A DNA stretch of 64,000 nucleotides, from assembly GCA_019120315.1 (NCBI GenBank), contig DWVJ01000028.1:1-64000 (forward strand). The letters run 5' to 3'. The notes beneath the pieces were generated by a model. It did no database searches, had not been told where the DNA came from, and was given only the letters and a program-made list of their open reading frames with translations. Shown here piece after piece: positions 1 to 8,977 of this stretch (the first letter of the stretch is position 1; the number at the start of each line of letters is the position of its first letter). A program made the translations under genes and the position numbers. The DNA is from Candidatus Ruminococcus avistercoris (GTDB lineage: Bacteria; Bacillota; Clostridia; Lachnospirales; Lachnospiraceae).

Positions 1-303
1 GCGACCGAGGGAAGCGAGGTGAGCACGGCGAAAAGAGCCGTGAGAGGTGAAAGAGCGACCGAGCGAAGCGAGGTGAGCACGGCGAAAAGAGCCGTGAGAG
101 GTGAAAGAGCGACCGAGCGAAGCGAGGTGAGCACGGCGAAAAGAGCCGTGAGAGGCGAAAGAGCGACCGAGCGAAGCGAGGTGAGCACGGCGAAAAGAGC
201 CGTGAGAGGCGAAAGAGCGACCGAGGGAAGCGAGGTGAGCACGGCGAAAAGAGCCGTGAGAGGCGAAAGAGCGACCGAGCGAAGCGAGGTGAGCACGGCG
301 AAA
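1..303. repeat. 54-bp tandem repeat array upstream of trpE
   Basis: Units begin at 1, 55, 109, 163, 217 and 271; the last diverges at 304, giving about 5.6 near-identical copies, with more possibly lying outside the window. Units differ only at a few bases (gaggtga/gaggcga, gagcgaa/gagggaa). Each contains the hairpin CACGGC-gaaaaga-GCCGTG, and roughly 70% of bases on the + strand are purines. The period is 18 codons, so the plus frame from 19 stays open and runs into trpE, but no ribosome binding site supports translation of the repeat. There are no spacers, so it is not a CRISPR. Apart from it, 1-342 holds only the trpE ribosome binding site. Confidence 0.93.
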
Positions 304-342
304 ATCTTCTGGCAGATCCATCACAGAAAACGGAGGTGCATC

Positions 343-1836
343 ATGTATTATCCAGCATTCGACACAATCAGACAACTGGCCGCGAAAGGACAATACCGGC
401 GGATTCCCCTTTCCAGGGAGCTGTTCGCGGACGCTTACACACCGGTGGAGGTAATGCGGATTTTAAGAGCGGCCAGCCGCCACTGCTTCCTGCTGGAAAG
501 CGCCGGCCAGGCGGAAAGCTGGGGCCGGTATTCTTTTCTGGGCTGCGACCCGACCATGGAAATTACCTGTACGGCAGGAAGAATGCAGATCAGAACCACA
601 GAAGATGAGGGGAACGAGAAGATGGAAACCCGTCATGTGGCGCATCCGGGCGAAACGCTTCGGAAGATTCTGGCGCAGTACAAATCCGCTTCGCTGGAAA
701 AGTTTCCTCCATTTACCGGCGGTCTCGTAGGCTATTTTTCTTATGATTATATAAGATACAGCGAGCCGAAACTGAAATTGACCGAAGAGGAAGATCAGGA
801 TTTCCGGGATATGGATCTGATGCTCTTTGACCAGGTGATTGCCTTTGACCATTACCGGCAGAAAATTTACCTGATTGCAGGGGTTATGGCGGATGATCTG
901 GAGAACTCATACCAGAAAGCGGTAAAAAAACTGGAAGAAATGGCGGATCTGCTGAAAGCAGGAAGGAAAGAAAATTTTCCGCCGCTAAAACTGCAGTCAA
1001 AGATTTCTCCGCAGTTTTCCAGGGAAAGATACCAGCATATGGTGGAAAGCGCAAAAGAATACATCCGGGAAGGAGATATTTTCCAGGTAGTACTTTCCAA
1101 TCCCATGAGAGCCAGGGCGCAGGGGAGTCTGTTCGATACTTATCGGGTGCTGCGCACTTCCAACCCCTCTCCTTACATGTTTTATTTTTCCAGCGATGAC
1201 ATCGAAATCGCCGGGGCCTCGCCGGAGACGCTGGTGAAACTGGAACAGGGAAAGCTCAGTACTTTTCCGCTGGCGGGCACGCGCCCCAGGGGAAAGGATA
1301 AAGAAGAGGATCAGGCTTTGGAAAAGGAGCTTTTGCAGGATGAAAAGGAACTGGCGGAACACAATATGCTGGTGGATCTGGGCAGAAATGACATCGGGAA
1401 AATCAGTGAAATCGGCACAGTGAAAGTGGAACAGTACCTTGGCGTGGAGCGTTTTTCCCATGTGATGCATCTGGGTTCCACGGTGACCGGACAGATCCGG
1501 CGGGACAAGGATGCGATAGACGCGGTGGACGCGATTCTGCCGGCAGGGACACTGTCGGGAGCGCCTAAATTTAGGGCCTGCCAGATTATCGATGAACTGG
1601 AAAAAAGTAAACGGGGGATCTACGGCGGCGCGGTTGGCTATCTGGACTTTACGGGAAATCTGGATGTCTGCATCGCCATCCGGCTGGTTTATAAGAAAAA
1701 CGGGCAGATTTGTATCCGTTCCGGGGCCGGCATCGTGGCTGACAGCGTTCCCCAAAAAGAGTTTGAAGAGTGCTGCAATAAAGCGGGAGCTGTTCTGGAG
1801 GCGATCCGCCGGGCAGAGGAAGGCGTAGACTTATGA
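343..1836 (+). CDS. trpE: anthranilate synthase component I
   Basis: TrpE makes anthranilate from chorismate, using ammonia supplied by TrpG; it is the first step of tryptophan synthesis. The 497-residue product has the family length. The N-terminal tryptophan-binding (feedback) motif LLES is at residues 50-53, followed by RYSFLG. The C-terminal chorismate-binding domain shows LAGTRPRGK, HNMLVDLGRND and PAGTLSGAPK. I chose ATG 343 because CGGAGGTG lies 6-12 bases upstream and the family homology begins here; the same frame is open back to 19 only through the repeat array. The stop overlaps the trpG start by ATGA. No T-box or leader peptide is visible between the repeats and the start. Confidence 0.96.
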   Translation: MYYPAFDTIRQLAAKGQYRRIPLSRELFADAYTPVEVMRILRAASRHCFLLESAGQAESWGRYSFLGCDPTMEITCTAGRMQIRTTEDEGNEKMETRHVAHPGETLRKILAQYKSASLEKFPPFTGGLVGYFSYDYIRYSEPKLKLTEEEDQDFRDMDLMLFDQVIAFDHYRQKIYLIAGVMADDLENSYQKAVKKLEEMADLLKAGRKENFPPLKLQSKISPQFSRERYQHMVESAKEYIREGDIFQVVLSNPMRARAQGSLFDTYRVLRTSNPSPYMFYFSSDDIEIAGASPETLVKLEQGKLSTFPLAGTRPRGKDKEEDQALEKELLQDEKELAEHNMLVDLGRNDIGKISEIGTVKVEQYLGVERFSHVMHLGSTVTGQIRRDKDAIDAVDAILPAGTLSGAPKFRACQIIDELEKSKRGIYGGAVGYLDFTGNLDVCIAIRLVYKKNGQICIRSGAGIVADSVPQKEFEECCNKAGAVLEAIRRAEEGVDL

Positions 1837-2426
1837 TATTATTGATCGATAATTACGATAGTTTTTCTTATAATCTTTATCAGCTTTTAGGTTCGGTGCA
1901 GCCGGATATTCAGGTGGTGCGAAATGACGAACTCACGGTGGAGGAAGTCCGCAGGAGGAGACCGGAAGCCATCGTGCTCTCTCCGGGGCCGGGGCGGCCG
2001 GAAAATGCGGGAATCTGTATTTCCCTTATCAAGGCTTTGGCAGGAGAGATTCTCATCCTGGGGGTATGCCTTGGCCATCAGGCTATCTGCACGGCATTTG
2101 GGGGAAAAGTATCTTATGCCAGAGAGCTGATGCATGGGAAGAAAAAGACGATGTATCAGACGGGAGAAGGAAAACTCTTTGCCGGTCTTCCCCGGGAATT
2201 TCCGGCGGCCAGATACCACTCCCTGGCGGCAGAGGAAGAGGCGCTTCCTTCCTGCCTGAAGGTGACGGCACGGTCAAAGGAGGGGGAGATCATGGCGGTG
2301 GAGCATGAAACCTATCCCATATTCGGCGTTCAGTTTCATCCGGAATCGGTGATGACGCCGGACGGGAAAAAAATCATAGAAAATTTTATGGAGGCAGTGA
2401 GAAATGATAAAAGAAGCGATTATTAA
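1833..2426 (+). CDS. trpG: anthranilate synthase component II, glutamine amidotransferase
   Basis: This class I glutamine amidotransferase supplies ammonia to TrpE. The 197-residue product starts [15 protein letters not shown]. It has the nucleophile Cys79 in GVCLGHQAI and the His-Glu pair in VQFHPESV. It overlaps trpE by four bases at its start and trpD by 23 bases at its end, so expression is very probably coupled. It is a stand-alone TrpG, not fused to TrpD or TrpE. Some Firmicutes share such a subunit with PabB for folate synthesis; nothing here shows that. Confidence 0.96.
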   Translation: MILLIDNYDSFSYNLYQLLGSVQPDIQVVRNDELTVEEVRRRRPEAIVLSPGPGRPENAGICISLIKALAGEILILGVCLGHQAICTAFGGKVSYARELMHGKKKTMYQTGEGKLFAGLPREFPAARYHSLAAEEEALPSCLKVTARSKEGEIMAVEHETYPIFGVQFHPESVMTPDGKKIIENFMEAVRNDKRSDY

Positions 2427-3414
2427 ATTAAGTAAAAAAGAAGATTTGTCCTATCAGGAAGCCGAAGCGGTTATGAACGAGATCATGGGAGGCGAGGCAA
2501 CGCCGGTGCAGATGTCTTCTTATCTGACGGCGCTGTCTTTAAAAGGAGAGACCATTGAGGAGATTACGGCCTCAGCGGCCGGGATGCGGGCGCACTGCAT
2601 CAAGCTGCTTCATGATTTGAACGTGTTGGAAATCGTGGGAACGGGCGGCGACGGTTCCAATTCCTTTAACATTTCCACCACGGCATCCCTGGTGATCGCC
2701 GCCGGCGGCGTTCCGGTGGCGAAGCATGGCAACCGGGCGGCTTCCTCCAAATCGGGAGCGGCGGATGTGCTGGAGGCGCTGGGGGTGAATATCAATCTGT
2801 CGCCGGAGCAAAGCGCACAGCTGCTGAAAAAGATCAATATCTGTTTCCTTTTCGCGCAGAATTACCACATTGCCATGAAGTATGTGGCTCCGGTCCGCAA
2901 AGAACTGGGAATCCGGACCGTATTTAATATTCTGGGGCCCTTAAGCAATCCCGCCGGCGCAAACATGGAGCTGATGGGTGTGTTTGATGAAGCTCTGGTG
3001 GAGCCCCTGGCCCAGGTGATGATGAAACTGGGCGTGACCAGAGGGATGGTGGTTTACGGTCAGGACAGCCTGGATGAGATCTCCATGAGCGCCCCCACTT
3101 CCGTGTGTGAAATCCGGGACGGATGGTTCCAGTCCTATGTGCTGACGCCGGAACAGTTCGGATATGCCAGATGTTCCAAGGAAGAGCTTCAGGGCGGCAC
3201 ACCAGGAGAAAACGCAGAAATCACCCGGGCGATCTTAAACGGCAGGGAACGGGGAGCGAAACGCCAGGCAGTCTGCCTGAATGCCGGCGCATCTCTTTAC
3301 ATTACGGGAAAAACCGGTACAATAGAAGAAGGGGTAACCATGGCGGAGCGGCTGATCGACAGCGGAGCGGCGGCTGCCAAGCTGGAGGAATTTATCCGGG
3401 AGAGCAACGCATGA
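2404..3414 (+). CDS. trpD: anthranilate phosphoribosyltransferase
   Basis: TrpD transfers phosphoribose from PRPP to anthranilate. The product is 336 residues, the normal length. It shows [14 protein letters not shown], the PRPP/anthranilate site typical of the family, then [25 protein letters not shown] residues and an NILGPLSNP segment. ATG 2404 has GGAGG about 10 bases upstream, inside the end of trpG. The stop overlaps the trpC ATG by four bases. Nothing is unusual in the sequence. Confidence 0.96.
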   Translation: MIKEAIIKLSKKEDLSYQEAEAVMNEIMGGEATPVQMSSYLTALSLKGETIEEITASAAGMRAHCIKLLHDLNVLEIVGTGGDGSNSFNISTTASLVIAAGGVPVAKHGNRAASSKSGAADVLEALGVNINLSPEQSAQLLKKINICFLFAQNYHIAMKYVAPVRKELGIRTVFNILGPLSNPAGANMELMGVFDEALVEPLAQVMMKLGVTRGMVVYGQDSLDEISMSAPTSVCEIRDGWFQSYVLTPEQFGYARCSKEELQGGTPGENAEITRAILNGRERGAKRQAVCLNAGASLYITGKTGTIEEGVTMAERLIDSGAAAAKLEEFIRESNA

Positions 3415-4190
3415 ATATATTAGAAGAAATCGCAAAGAAAACAAAAGAGAGAATTCAGGAAGAAAAAAGGAAAGTTCCCCTGGATGAGTTAAAGGAAAAG
3501 GTAAGGATCGCCAAAAAGGGACGCTTTTTAAAAGCGCTGCAAAAAGAGGGAATGTCTTATATCTGCGAGGTGAAGAAGGCCTCTCCCTCCAAGGGGGTGA
3601 TTGCTCCCGACTTTCCCTATCTTGAGATTGCCAGGGAGTATGAAGCGGCGGGGGCCAGCGCCATTTCCTGCCTGACGGAACCCTTTTACTTTCAAGGTTC
3701 TGACCGATACCTTAAGGAGATTGCCGCAGCGGTGAAGATCCCGGTGCTGAGAAAGGATTTTACCATAGATGAATATATGATTTACCAGGCCAACGCGCTG
3801 GGCGCATCGGCGGTGCTTCTGATTTGTTCTCTGCTCGACGACGCGCAGCTGAAGGCTTTCCGGGAACTGGCCGAAGAGCTTTTTATGGATGCGCTGGTGG
3901 AAACGCACGATGAAAAGGAAGTGGAACGGGCCGGGAAAGCGGGAGCCAGGATCATCGGCGTCAATAACCGGGATCTGAAAACCTTTCAGGTGGATGTGAA
4001 AAACAGTATCCGCTTGAGAAAACTGGCGCCGCCGGAGACGGTCTTCGTGTCGGAAAGCGGTATCCGCACAGCAGAAGATATCCGAAGATTGTATGAGCAG
4101 AACGTGGATGCGGTGCTGATCGGAGAAACATTGATGCGAAGTCCGGATAAAAAAGCGGCGCTTAAGGCGCTGGATGGACAAATGGGATAA
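3411..4190 (+). CDS. trpC: indole-3-glycerol phosphate synthase
   Basis: TrpC closes the indole ring, making indole-3-glycerol phosphate from CdRP. The 259-residue single-domain TIM barrel shows [30 protein letters not shown] and [10 protein letters not shown], the phosphate-binding and catalytic segments of the family. The start is ATG 3411, overlapping the trpD stop (ATGA). A longer frame runs upstream to 3123 but only through trpD. No TrpF (phosphoribosylanthranilate isomerase) domain is fused here, and trpB follows after 10 bases, so the isomerase step is not encoded in this operon. Confidence 0.95.
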   Translation: MNILEEIAKKTKERIQEEKRKVPLDELKEKVRIAKKGRFLKALQKEGMSYICEVKKASPSKGVIAPDFPYLEIAREYEAAGASAISCLTEPFYFQGSDRYLKEIAAAVKIPVLRKDFTIDEYMIYQANALGASAVLLICSLLDDAQLKAFRELAEELFMDALVETHDEKEVERAGKAGARIIGVNNRDLKTFQVDVKNSIRLRKLAPPETVFVSESGIRTAEDIRRLYEQNVDAVLIGETLMRSPDKKAALKALDGQMG

Positions 4191-4200
4191 GGAGAAGAAA

Positions 4201-5385
4201 ATGTCAAAGGGAAGATTTGGAATACACGGAGGCCAGTATATCCCGGAAACGCTGATGAATGCGGTTCTGGAACTGGAAGAGGCCTATGAACATTATAAAA
4301 AGGATCCACAGTTTAACCGGGAACTGACGGATTTATTGAATGAATATGCCGGCCGGCCGTCGAGGCTTTACTATGCGGCCCATATGACGGAGGATCTGGG
4401 CGGGGCGAAGGTCTATCTGAAACGGGAAGACCTGAACCACACCGGTTCCCACAAGATCAATAACGTGCTGGGGCAGGTGCTGCTGGCAAAGAAGATGGGA
4501 AAGACCAGAGTGATCGCGGAGACGGGGGCCGGCCAGCACGGCGTGGCCACGGCCACCGTGGCGGCGCTTATGGGAATGGAATGCGAGATCTTCATGGGTG
4601 AGGAAGATACCCGCCGTCAGGCGCTGAACGTGTACCGGATGAAGCTTCTGGGGGCGAAGGTGCATCCGGTGACCTCCGGTACTGCCACGCTGAAAGACGC
4701 GGTGTCGGAGACCATGCGGGAGTGGACCAGCCGGATCGAGGATACCCATTACGTGCTGGGGTCTGTCATGGGGCCCCACCCGTTTCCCACCATCGTGCGG
4801 GATTTTCAGGCGGTAATCTCCAAGGAGATCAAAGAACAGATGATGGAAAAAGAAGGCAGGCTGCCGGACGCGGTGCTGGCCTGCGTGGGCGGCGGTTCCA
4901 ATGCCATCGGAACCTTTTATCATTTCATCCAGGAGGAAAGCGTCCGTCTCATCGGCTGCGAGGCAGCGGGCCGGGGCGTCAATACGGCGGAGACGGCGGC
5001 AACCATTTCCACGGGAAGACTGGGCATCTTCCACGGCATGAAATCCTATTTCTGCCAGGATGAATACGGACAGATCGCTCCGGTGTATTCCATTTCCGCA
5101 GGCCTTGATTATCCCGGGATCGGACCGGAGCATGCTCATCTGTACGATATGGGCAGGGCGCAGTACGTGCCGGTGACAGATACGGAGGCGGTGGAAGCTT
5201 TCGAGTATCTGTCGCGTATCGAAGGGATTATCCCGGCCATCGAAAGCGCCCACGCGGTGGCTTACGCCAGAAAGCTGGTTCCGGCCATGGACAAAGACCA
5301 GATCGTGGTGATCACCATCTCCGGACGGGGGGATAAAGACTGTGCGGCCATCGCCCGCTACAGAGGGGAGGATATCTATGAGTAA
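4201..5385 (+). CDS. trpB: tryptophan synthase beta chain
   Basis: TrpB condenses indole with serine using PLP. The 394-residue product carries the PLP-lysine segment [15 protein letters not shown], the phosphate-binding loop GGGSNAIG and a C-terminal ISGRGDKD segment. ATG 4201 is preferred over ATG 4174, because AGGAG sits six bases upstream of 4201 and family homology ([13 protein letters not shown]) begins just after. This is the classical TrpB1 type that partners TrpA. It overlaps trpA by eight bases. Confidence 0.96.
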   Translation: MSKGRFGIHGGQYIPETLMNAVLELEEAYEHYKKDPQFNRELTDLLNEYAGRPSRLYYAAHMTEDLGGAKVYLKREDLNHTGSHKINNVLGQVLLAKKMGKTRVIAETGAGQHGVATATVAALMGMECEIFMGEEDTRRQALNVYRMKLLGAKVHPVTSGTATLKDAVSETMREWTSRIEDTHYVLGSVMGPHPFPTIVRDFQAVISKEIKEQMMEKEGRLPDAVLACVGGGSNAIGTFYHFIQEESVRLIGCEAAGRGVNTAETAATISTGRLGIFHGMKSYFCQDEYGQIAPVYSISAGLDYPGIGPEHAHLYDMGRAQYVPVTDTEAVEAFEYLSRIEGIIPAIESAHAVAYARKLVPAMDKDQIVVITISGRGDKDCAAIARYRGEDIYE

Positions 5386-6154
5386 CAGAATCGCGGAAGC
5401 ATTTAACAAAGGAAAGGCATTCATTCCCTTCATCACCTGCGGGGATCCGTCTTTGGAGGTGACCGAAAAACTGGTGTACGCCATGGAAGAGGCGGGAGCG
5501 GATCTTATCGAACTGGGGATTCCCTTTTCCGATCCCACGGCGGAGGGGCCGGTGATCCAGGCTGCGAATGTGCGGGCTCTGTCCGGCGGCGTGACCACCG
5601 ATAAGATCTTTGAGATGGTACAATCGATCCGGAAGCACACGGATATTCCGCTGGTCTTCATGACTTACGCCAACGTGGTGTTTTCCTATGGGACAAAACG
5701 GTTTATAAAAAAAGCTTCGGATCTGGGGATGGACGGCCTGATCCTGCCGGACGTGCCCTTTGAGGAAAAGGAAGAGTTTGATCCGGTCTGCCGGCAGTAC
5801 GGCCTGGATTTTATCTCTCTGATTGCGCCCACTTCCCATGAGCGGATCCGGATGATTGCCCGGGAGGCGCAAGGCTTTCTGTACTGTGTTTCTTCCCTTG
5901 GCGTGACGGGCGTGCGCTCTTCCATCACCACGGATATCGGCAGCATGGTGCGTCTGGTAAAGGAAGAAAAGGATATCCCCTGCGCCGTGGGATTTGGCAT
6001 TTCCACACCGCAGCAGGCCCAAGAAATGGCCTCCTGTGCAGACGGTGTGATCGTGGGATCCGCCATCGTGAAACTGTGCGGGCAGTATAAAGAAGACTGC
6101 GTGCCTTACGTGAAAGAATATGTAAAAAGTATGAAAGATGCCATGGGGCTTTAA
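5378..6154 (+). CDS. trpA: tryptophan synthase alpha chain
   Basis: TrpA cleaves indole-3-glycerol phosphate and channels indole to TrpB. The 258-residue product has the catalytic Glu and Asp in [16 protein letters not shown]; the usual ADGP is AEGP here, a mild variation. GFGIS and a glycine-rich phosphate site are present near the C terminus. ATG 5378 follows GAGGGGAGG closely and overlaps the trpB end. It is the last gene of the trp operon. No terminator is visible in the 66 bases before the next gene, so read-through into the bile salt hydrolase-family gene is possible. Confidence 0.95.
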   Translation: MSNRIAEAFNKGKAFIPFITCGDPSLEVTEKLVYAMEEAGADLIELGIPFSDPTAEGPVIQAANVRALSGGVTTDKIFEMVQSIRKHTDIPLVFMTYANVVFSYGTKRFIKKASDLGMDGLILPDVPFEEKEEFDPVCRQYGLDFISLIAPTSHERIRMIAREAQGFLYCVSSLGVTGVRSSITTDIGSMVRLVKEEKDIPCAVGFGISTPQQAQEMASCADGVIVGSAIVKLCGQYKEDCVPYVKEYVKSMKDAMGL

Positions 6155-6220
6155 ATCCTGGAATATTTTCTTAAGATGTCAGACAGGATAGAGTATCATG
6201 AGAAAAAGGGAGAATCGGTT

Positions 6221-7195
6221 ATGTGTACGTGTATGACGTATCAGGGGCAGGACTTTTACTTCGGAAGAAACCTGGATCTGGAATGCGGATTTGGGGAGAA
6301 GGTGGTGATCACACCGGAGAACTATTCTTTTTCTTTCACAGACGGCGTGGCGGCAGGCCATCATCACGCCATGATCGGCATGGCATCGGTGGTGGATAAC
6401 TATCCTCTCTATGCGGAGGCGGTCAATGAAAAAGGGCTGTGTATGGCGGGATTATATTATCCTGGCAATGCGGTATACCGGCGGGAACAGGAAGGGATGG
6501 TGAATCTGGCGTCCTGGGAGCTGATCCCCCGCATCTTGGCAGACTGCAGTTCCCTGGCGGAGGCGGGAGCGTTTTTAAAGCAGATCAATGTCACAAACCG
6601 GCCGTTTCGGGAGGATATGATGCCTGCGCCGCTGCACTGGATGATTTCCGACGAAACGGGGAGCCTGACGGTGGAACCGGAGGCAGAGGGGCTGAAAATC
6701 TACGAAAACAAAGCCGGTGTACTGACCAACAATCCGTCCTTTCCCTGGCAGGTCACAAACCTGAATAATTATCTTCACCTGACAGCAAAGGCGCCGGAAA
6801 ACCAGTTCGCTGCCGGTCTGGATCTGAAACCATTCAGCCAGGGCATGGGAGCCGTCGGGCTGCCCGGGGACGCTTCGTCTCCGTCCCGGTTTGTGAAAAC
6901 GGTGTTTTTAAAACATAACTCCAGTCCCACAGAGGCGGAAGGCGACAGCGTCACCCGGTTCTTCCATATCCTGGAGAATGTTTCCATGGTGAAAGGGACG
7001 GTGCTTACGCCGGAGGGAAAAGAGGATCAGACGATTTATTCCTGCTGCGTTAACGCGGACAAGGGAATCTATTATTTTAGGACCTGTGAAAACCAGCAGA
7101 TCAGCGCGGTCAGCATGCACCACGAAGATCTGGAACAGGAGGAACTGATTTTCTACGAGCTGTTTCGGCAGCAGAATATCTGTCATTTGAATTAA
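6221..7195 (+). CDS. bsh: choloylglycine hydrolase family (bile salt hydrolase-like)
   Basis: This is an N-terminal nucleophile hydrolase that cleaves conjugated bile acids or similar amides. Starting at ATG 6221 gives 324 residues beginning Met-Cys, so Cys2 becomes the free N-terminal nucleophile after Met removal; a frame start at 6176 would bury it and is rejected. Other family active-site positions are Arg16 and Asp19 (FGRNLDLE), Asn171 (LTNNP) and Arg223 (SPSRFVK). The position that is Asn in typical bile salt hydrolases (GLNxPG) is Tyr79 here (GLYYPG), as in some penicillin V acylases, so substrate preference is uncertain. There is no signal peptide, so it is cytoplasmic. GGGAG precedes the start. 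Confidence 0.92.
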   Translation: MCTCMTYQGQDFYFGRNLDLECGFGEKVVITPENYSFSFTDGVAAGHHHAMIGMASVVDNYPLYAEAVNEKGLCMAGLYYPGNAVYRREQEGMVNLASWELIPRILADCSSLAEAGAFLKQINVTNRPFREDMMPAPLHWMISDETGSLTVEPEAEGLKIYENKAGVLTNNPSFPWQVTNLNNYLHLTAKAPENQFAAGLDLKPFSQGMGAVGLPGDASSPSRFVKTVFLKHNSSPTEAEGDSVTRFFHILENVSMVKGTVLTPEGKEDQTIYSCCVNADKGIYYFRTCENQQISAVSMHHEDLEQEELIFYELFRQQNICHLN

Positions 7196-7208
7196 GGGGG
7201 CGTTTCGT

Positions 7209-8540
7209 GTGATGGAACAGATGAGCCTGTTTGACAACCGGGAGACGGCTGCGCCGCTGGCCAGCCGGTTAAGACCGGAGACGCTGGATGAATACGTGGG
7301 ACAGAAACATCTGGTGGGCAAGGGGAAAATATTAAGGACGCTGATCGAGAAGGATCAGATTTCCTCCATGATCTTCTGGGGGCCTCCCGGTGTGGGGAAA
7401 ACCACCCTGGCCCGCATCATCGCCCGGCAGACGAGGGCGGATTTCGTGGAATTTTCCGCCGTCACCAGCGGGATCAAAGAAATAAAGGAAGTCATGAACC
7501 AGGCGGAGGGCAACCGCCGGATGGGAATCCGTACCCTGCTCTTTGCAGATGAGATTCACCGTTTCAATAAGGCGCAGCAGGACGCCTTTTTGCCCTACGT
7601 GGAAAAAGGCAGCATTATCCTGGTGGGAGCCACCACGGAGAACCCTTCCTTTGAGATCAACTCTGCGCTGCTGTCCCGGTGCAAAGTATTCATATTGAAA
7701 CCTCTGACGGAACAGGATCTCTATGAACTGCTGATCCATGCCATGAGAAGCCCCAAAGGATTCGGAAACAGAAAAGTTGATATGAAGGACGACTGGCTGC
7801 GCTCTATCGCCAGATTTGCCAACGGGGACGCCAGAACGGCGCTCAATACCCTGGAGATGGCCGTGCTGAACGGGCGGCTGGATGAGCAGGGAACCCTCTG
7901 TGTCGATGAGGAGATCCTTTCCCAGTGTATGAACCGCCGGTCGCTGCTTTATGATAAAAACGGGGAGGAGCATTACAATCTGATCTCCGCCCTCCACAAA
8001 TCCATGCGCAACAGCGATCCGGATGCGGCCGTCTACTGGATGTGCCGGATGCTGGACGGCGGCGAGGATCCCCTCTATATCGCCCGGCGTCTGGTACGGT
8101 TCGCCAGCGAGGATGTGGGCATGGCAGATTCCCACGCGCTGCAGGTTGCCGTCGCCGCCTATCAGGCCTGTCACTTTCTGGGGATGCCGGAGTGCGACGT
8201 CCATCTGACCCATGCGGCGGTGTATCTGTCCATGGCGCCCAAGTCCAATGCGTTGTACCGGGCCTGCGAAAGCTGCAAGGCGGATATCAAAAGCATGCCG
8301 GCTCAGCCGGTTCCTCTGCAGATCCGCAACGCGCCCACCGGTCTTATGAAAGAGCTGGATTATGGGAAAGGGTATATCTATGCCCATGATACGGAAGAAA
8401 AAGTAAGCGCCATGCAATGCCTTCCCGACGCGTTAAAGGACAGAAGATACTATGACCCCACGGAAGAAGGCAGGGAACGGGAGGTAAAAGAGAAGCTGGA
8501 AGAAATTCTTCGCTGGAAGAAAAATCATCCGTGCCTTTGA
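7209..8540 (+). CDS. rarA: replication-associated recombination protein A (AAA+ ATPase)
   Basis: RarA (MgsA) is a clamp-loader-like AAA+ ATPase that acts at stalled replication forks. The 443-residue product has Walker A GPPGVGKTT (residues 58-66), Walker B FADEIHRFN (about 112-120), a sensor 1 region GATTENPSFE and the C-terminal RarA tetramerisation domain. The start is GTG 7209 or ATG 7212; AGGGGG at 7195-7200 fits either. It lies 13 bases after the hydrolase-family gene on the same strand and may be cotranscribed. I see no anomalies. Confidence 0.94.
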   Translation: MMEQMSLFDNRETAAPLASRLRPETLDEYVGQKHLVGKGKILRTLIEKDQISSMIFWGPPGVGKTTLARIIARQTRADFVEFSAVTSGIKEIKEVMNQAEGNRRMGIRTLLFADEIHRFNKAQQDAFLPYVEKGSIILVGATTENPSFEINSALLSRCKVFILKPLTEQDLYELLIHAMRSPKGFGNRKVDMKDDWLRSIARFANGDARTALNTLEMAVLNGRLDEQGTLCVDEEILSQCMNRRSLLYDKNGEEHYNLISALHKSMRNSDPDAAVYWMCRMLDGGEDPLYIARRLVRFASEDVGMADSHALQVAVAAYQACHFLGMPECDVHLTHAAVYLSMAPKSNALYRACESCKADIKSMPAQPVPLQIRNAPTGLMKELDYGKGYIYAHDTEEKVSAMQCLPDALKDRRYYDPTEEGREREVKEKLEEILRWKKNHPCL

Positions 8541-8553
8541 AGAAATGGTATGG

Positions 8554-8559
8554 TATAAT
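8554..8559 (+). promoter_or_regulatory. extended -10 element for the 88-residue protein
   Basis: TGGTATAAT gives a consensus -10 with the TGN extension, 50 bases before the ATG at 8610. No good -35 is seen. Confidence 0.4.
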
Positions 8560-8609
8560 GGCAAAAACGGAATGTACAGTGGAATCATGAGATAAGGAGG
8601 GCTGACCGT

Positions 8610-8876
8610 ATGTTTTTTCAGAAAAAAGGGATGCAGGAGGTGTTTCTGACCAGTGATGTGGAACTGTTCGGGCTGATCATAACCGCACTGAAGCAGAGCA
8701 ATATTCCCTATGAGACGAAAACGGTGAATATGGGGATGCAGAACAGGGGAACCGGCGTCATCCTGGGACAGATCGGTGAGAACATCAATGTGGAGATCAT
8801 GTATTACATATATGTGGAAGAAAAGGATGTGCAGACGGCGCAGTATGTGATACGAAAGTGCCAGAGGCAGGTATAA
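8610..8876 (+). CDS. small conserved-looking protein of unknown function (88 aa)
   Basis: I do not recognise this protein with confidence. It is 88 residues and soluble, with no signal peptide or membrane segment. The start MFFQKKGMQEVFLTSD is followed by an alternating hydrophobic pattern that suggests a small alpha/beta fold. It resembles the putative signal-transducing DUF2007 type (short, with a betaalphabeta-like pattern and an 'AQYVIRKC' helix at the end), but this is only a guess. AAGGAGG lies close upstream and a consensus extended -10 lies at 8554. It ends just before a strong bidirectional terminator, so it appears to be an independent unit. Confidence 0.75.
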   Translation: MFFQKKGMQEVFLTSDVELFGLIITALKQSNIPYETKTVNMGMQNRGTGVILGQIGENINVEIMYYIYVEEKDVQTAQYVIRKCQRQV

Positions 8877-8892
8877 AAAGAAATGTGAAGGG

Positions 8893-8940
8893 ACTTCGGC
8901 CCCGCCGGAAGCTGCATAGCTTTTGGCGGGGCCGAAGTTT
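8893..8940. terminator. bidirectional stem-loop between convergent genes
   Basis: A perfect 14-bp stem (ACTTCGGCCCCGCC with GGCGGGGCCGAAGT) has an 18-base loop. It lies between the convergent 88-residue gene and xylH. The T-tract is short on the + side, and A-rich sequence flanks it on the left. Confidence 0.75.
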
Positions 8941-8977
8941 GATAAAATGTTGTATGTAATAAGGAAAAGCGGCAGTT

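Noticed and set aside
1..303. CRISPR array
   Set aside because: The units are contiguous with no unique spacers.
19..342. In-frame N-terminal extension of TrpE through the tandem repeat
   Set aside because: No ribosome binding site or start context in the repeat, and TrpE homology begins at ATG 343 directly after CGGAGGTG. The open frame follows from an 18-codon period without stops.
3123..3410. Longer TrpC or hidden TrpF domain upstream of trpC
   Set aside because: This stretch is the trpD coding sequence in another frame and has no isomerase motifs.
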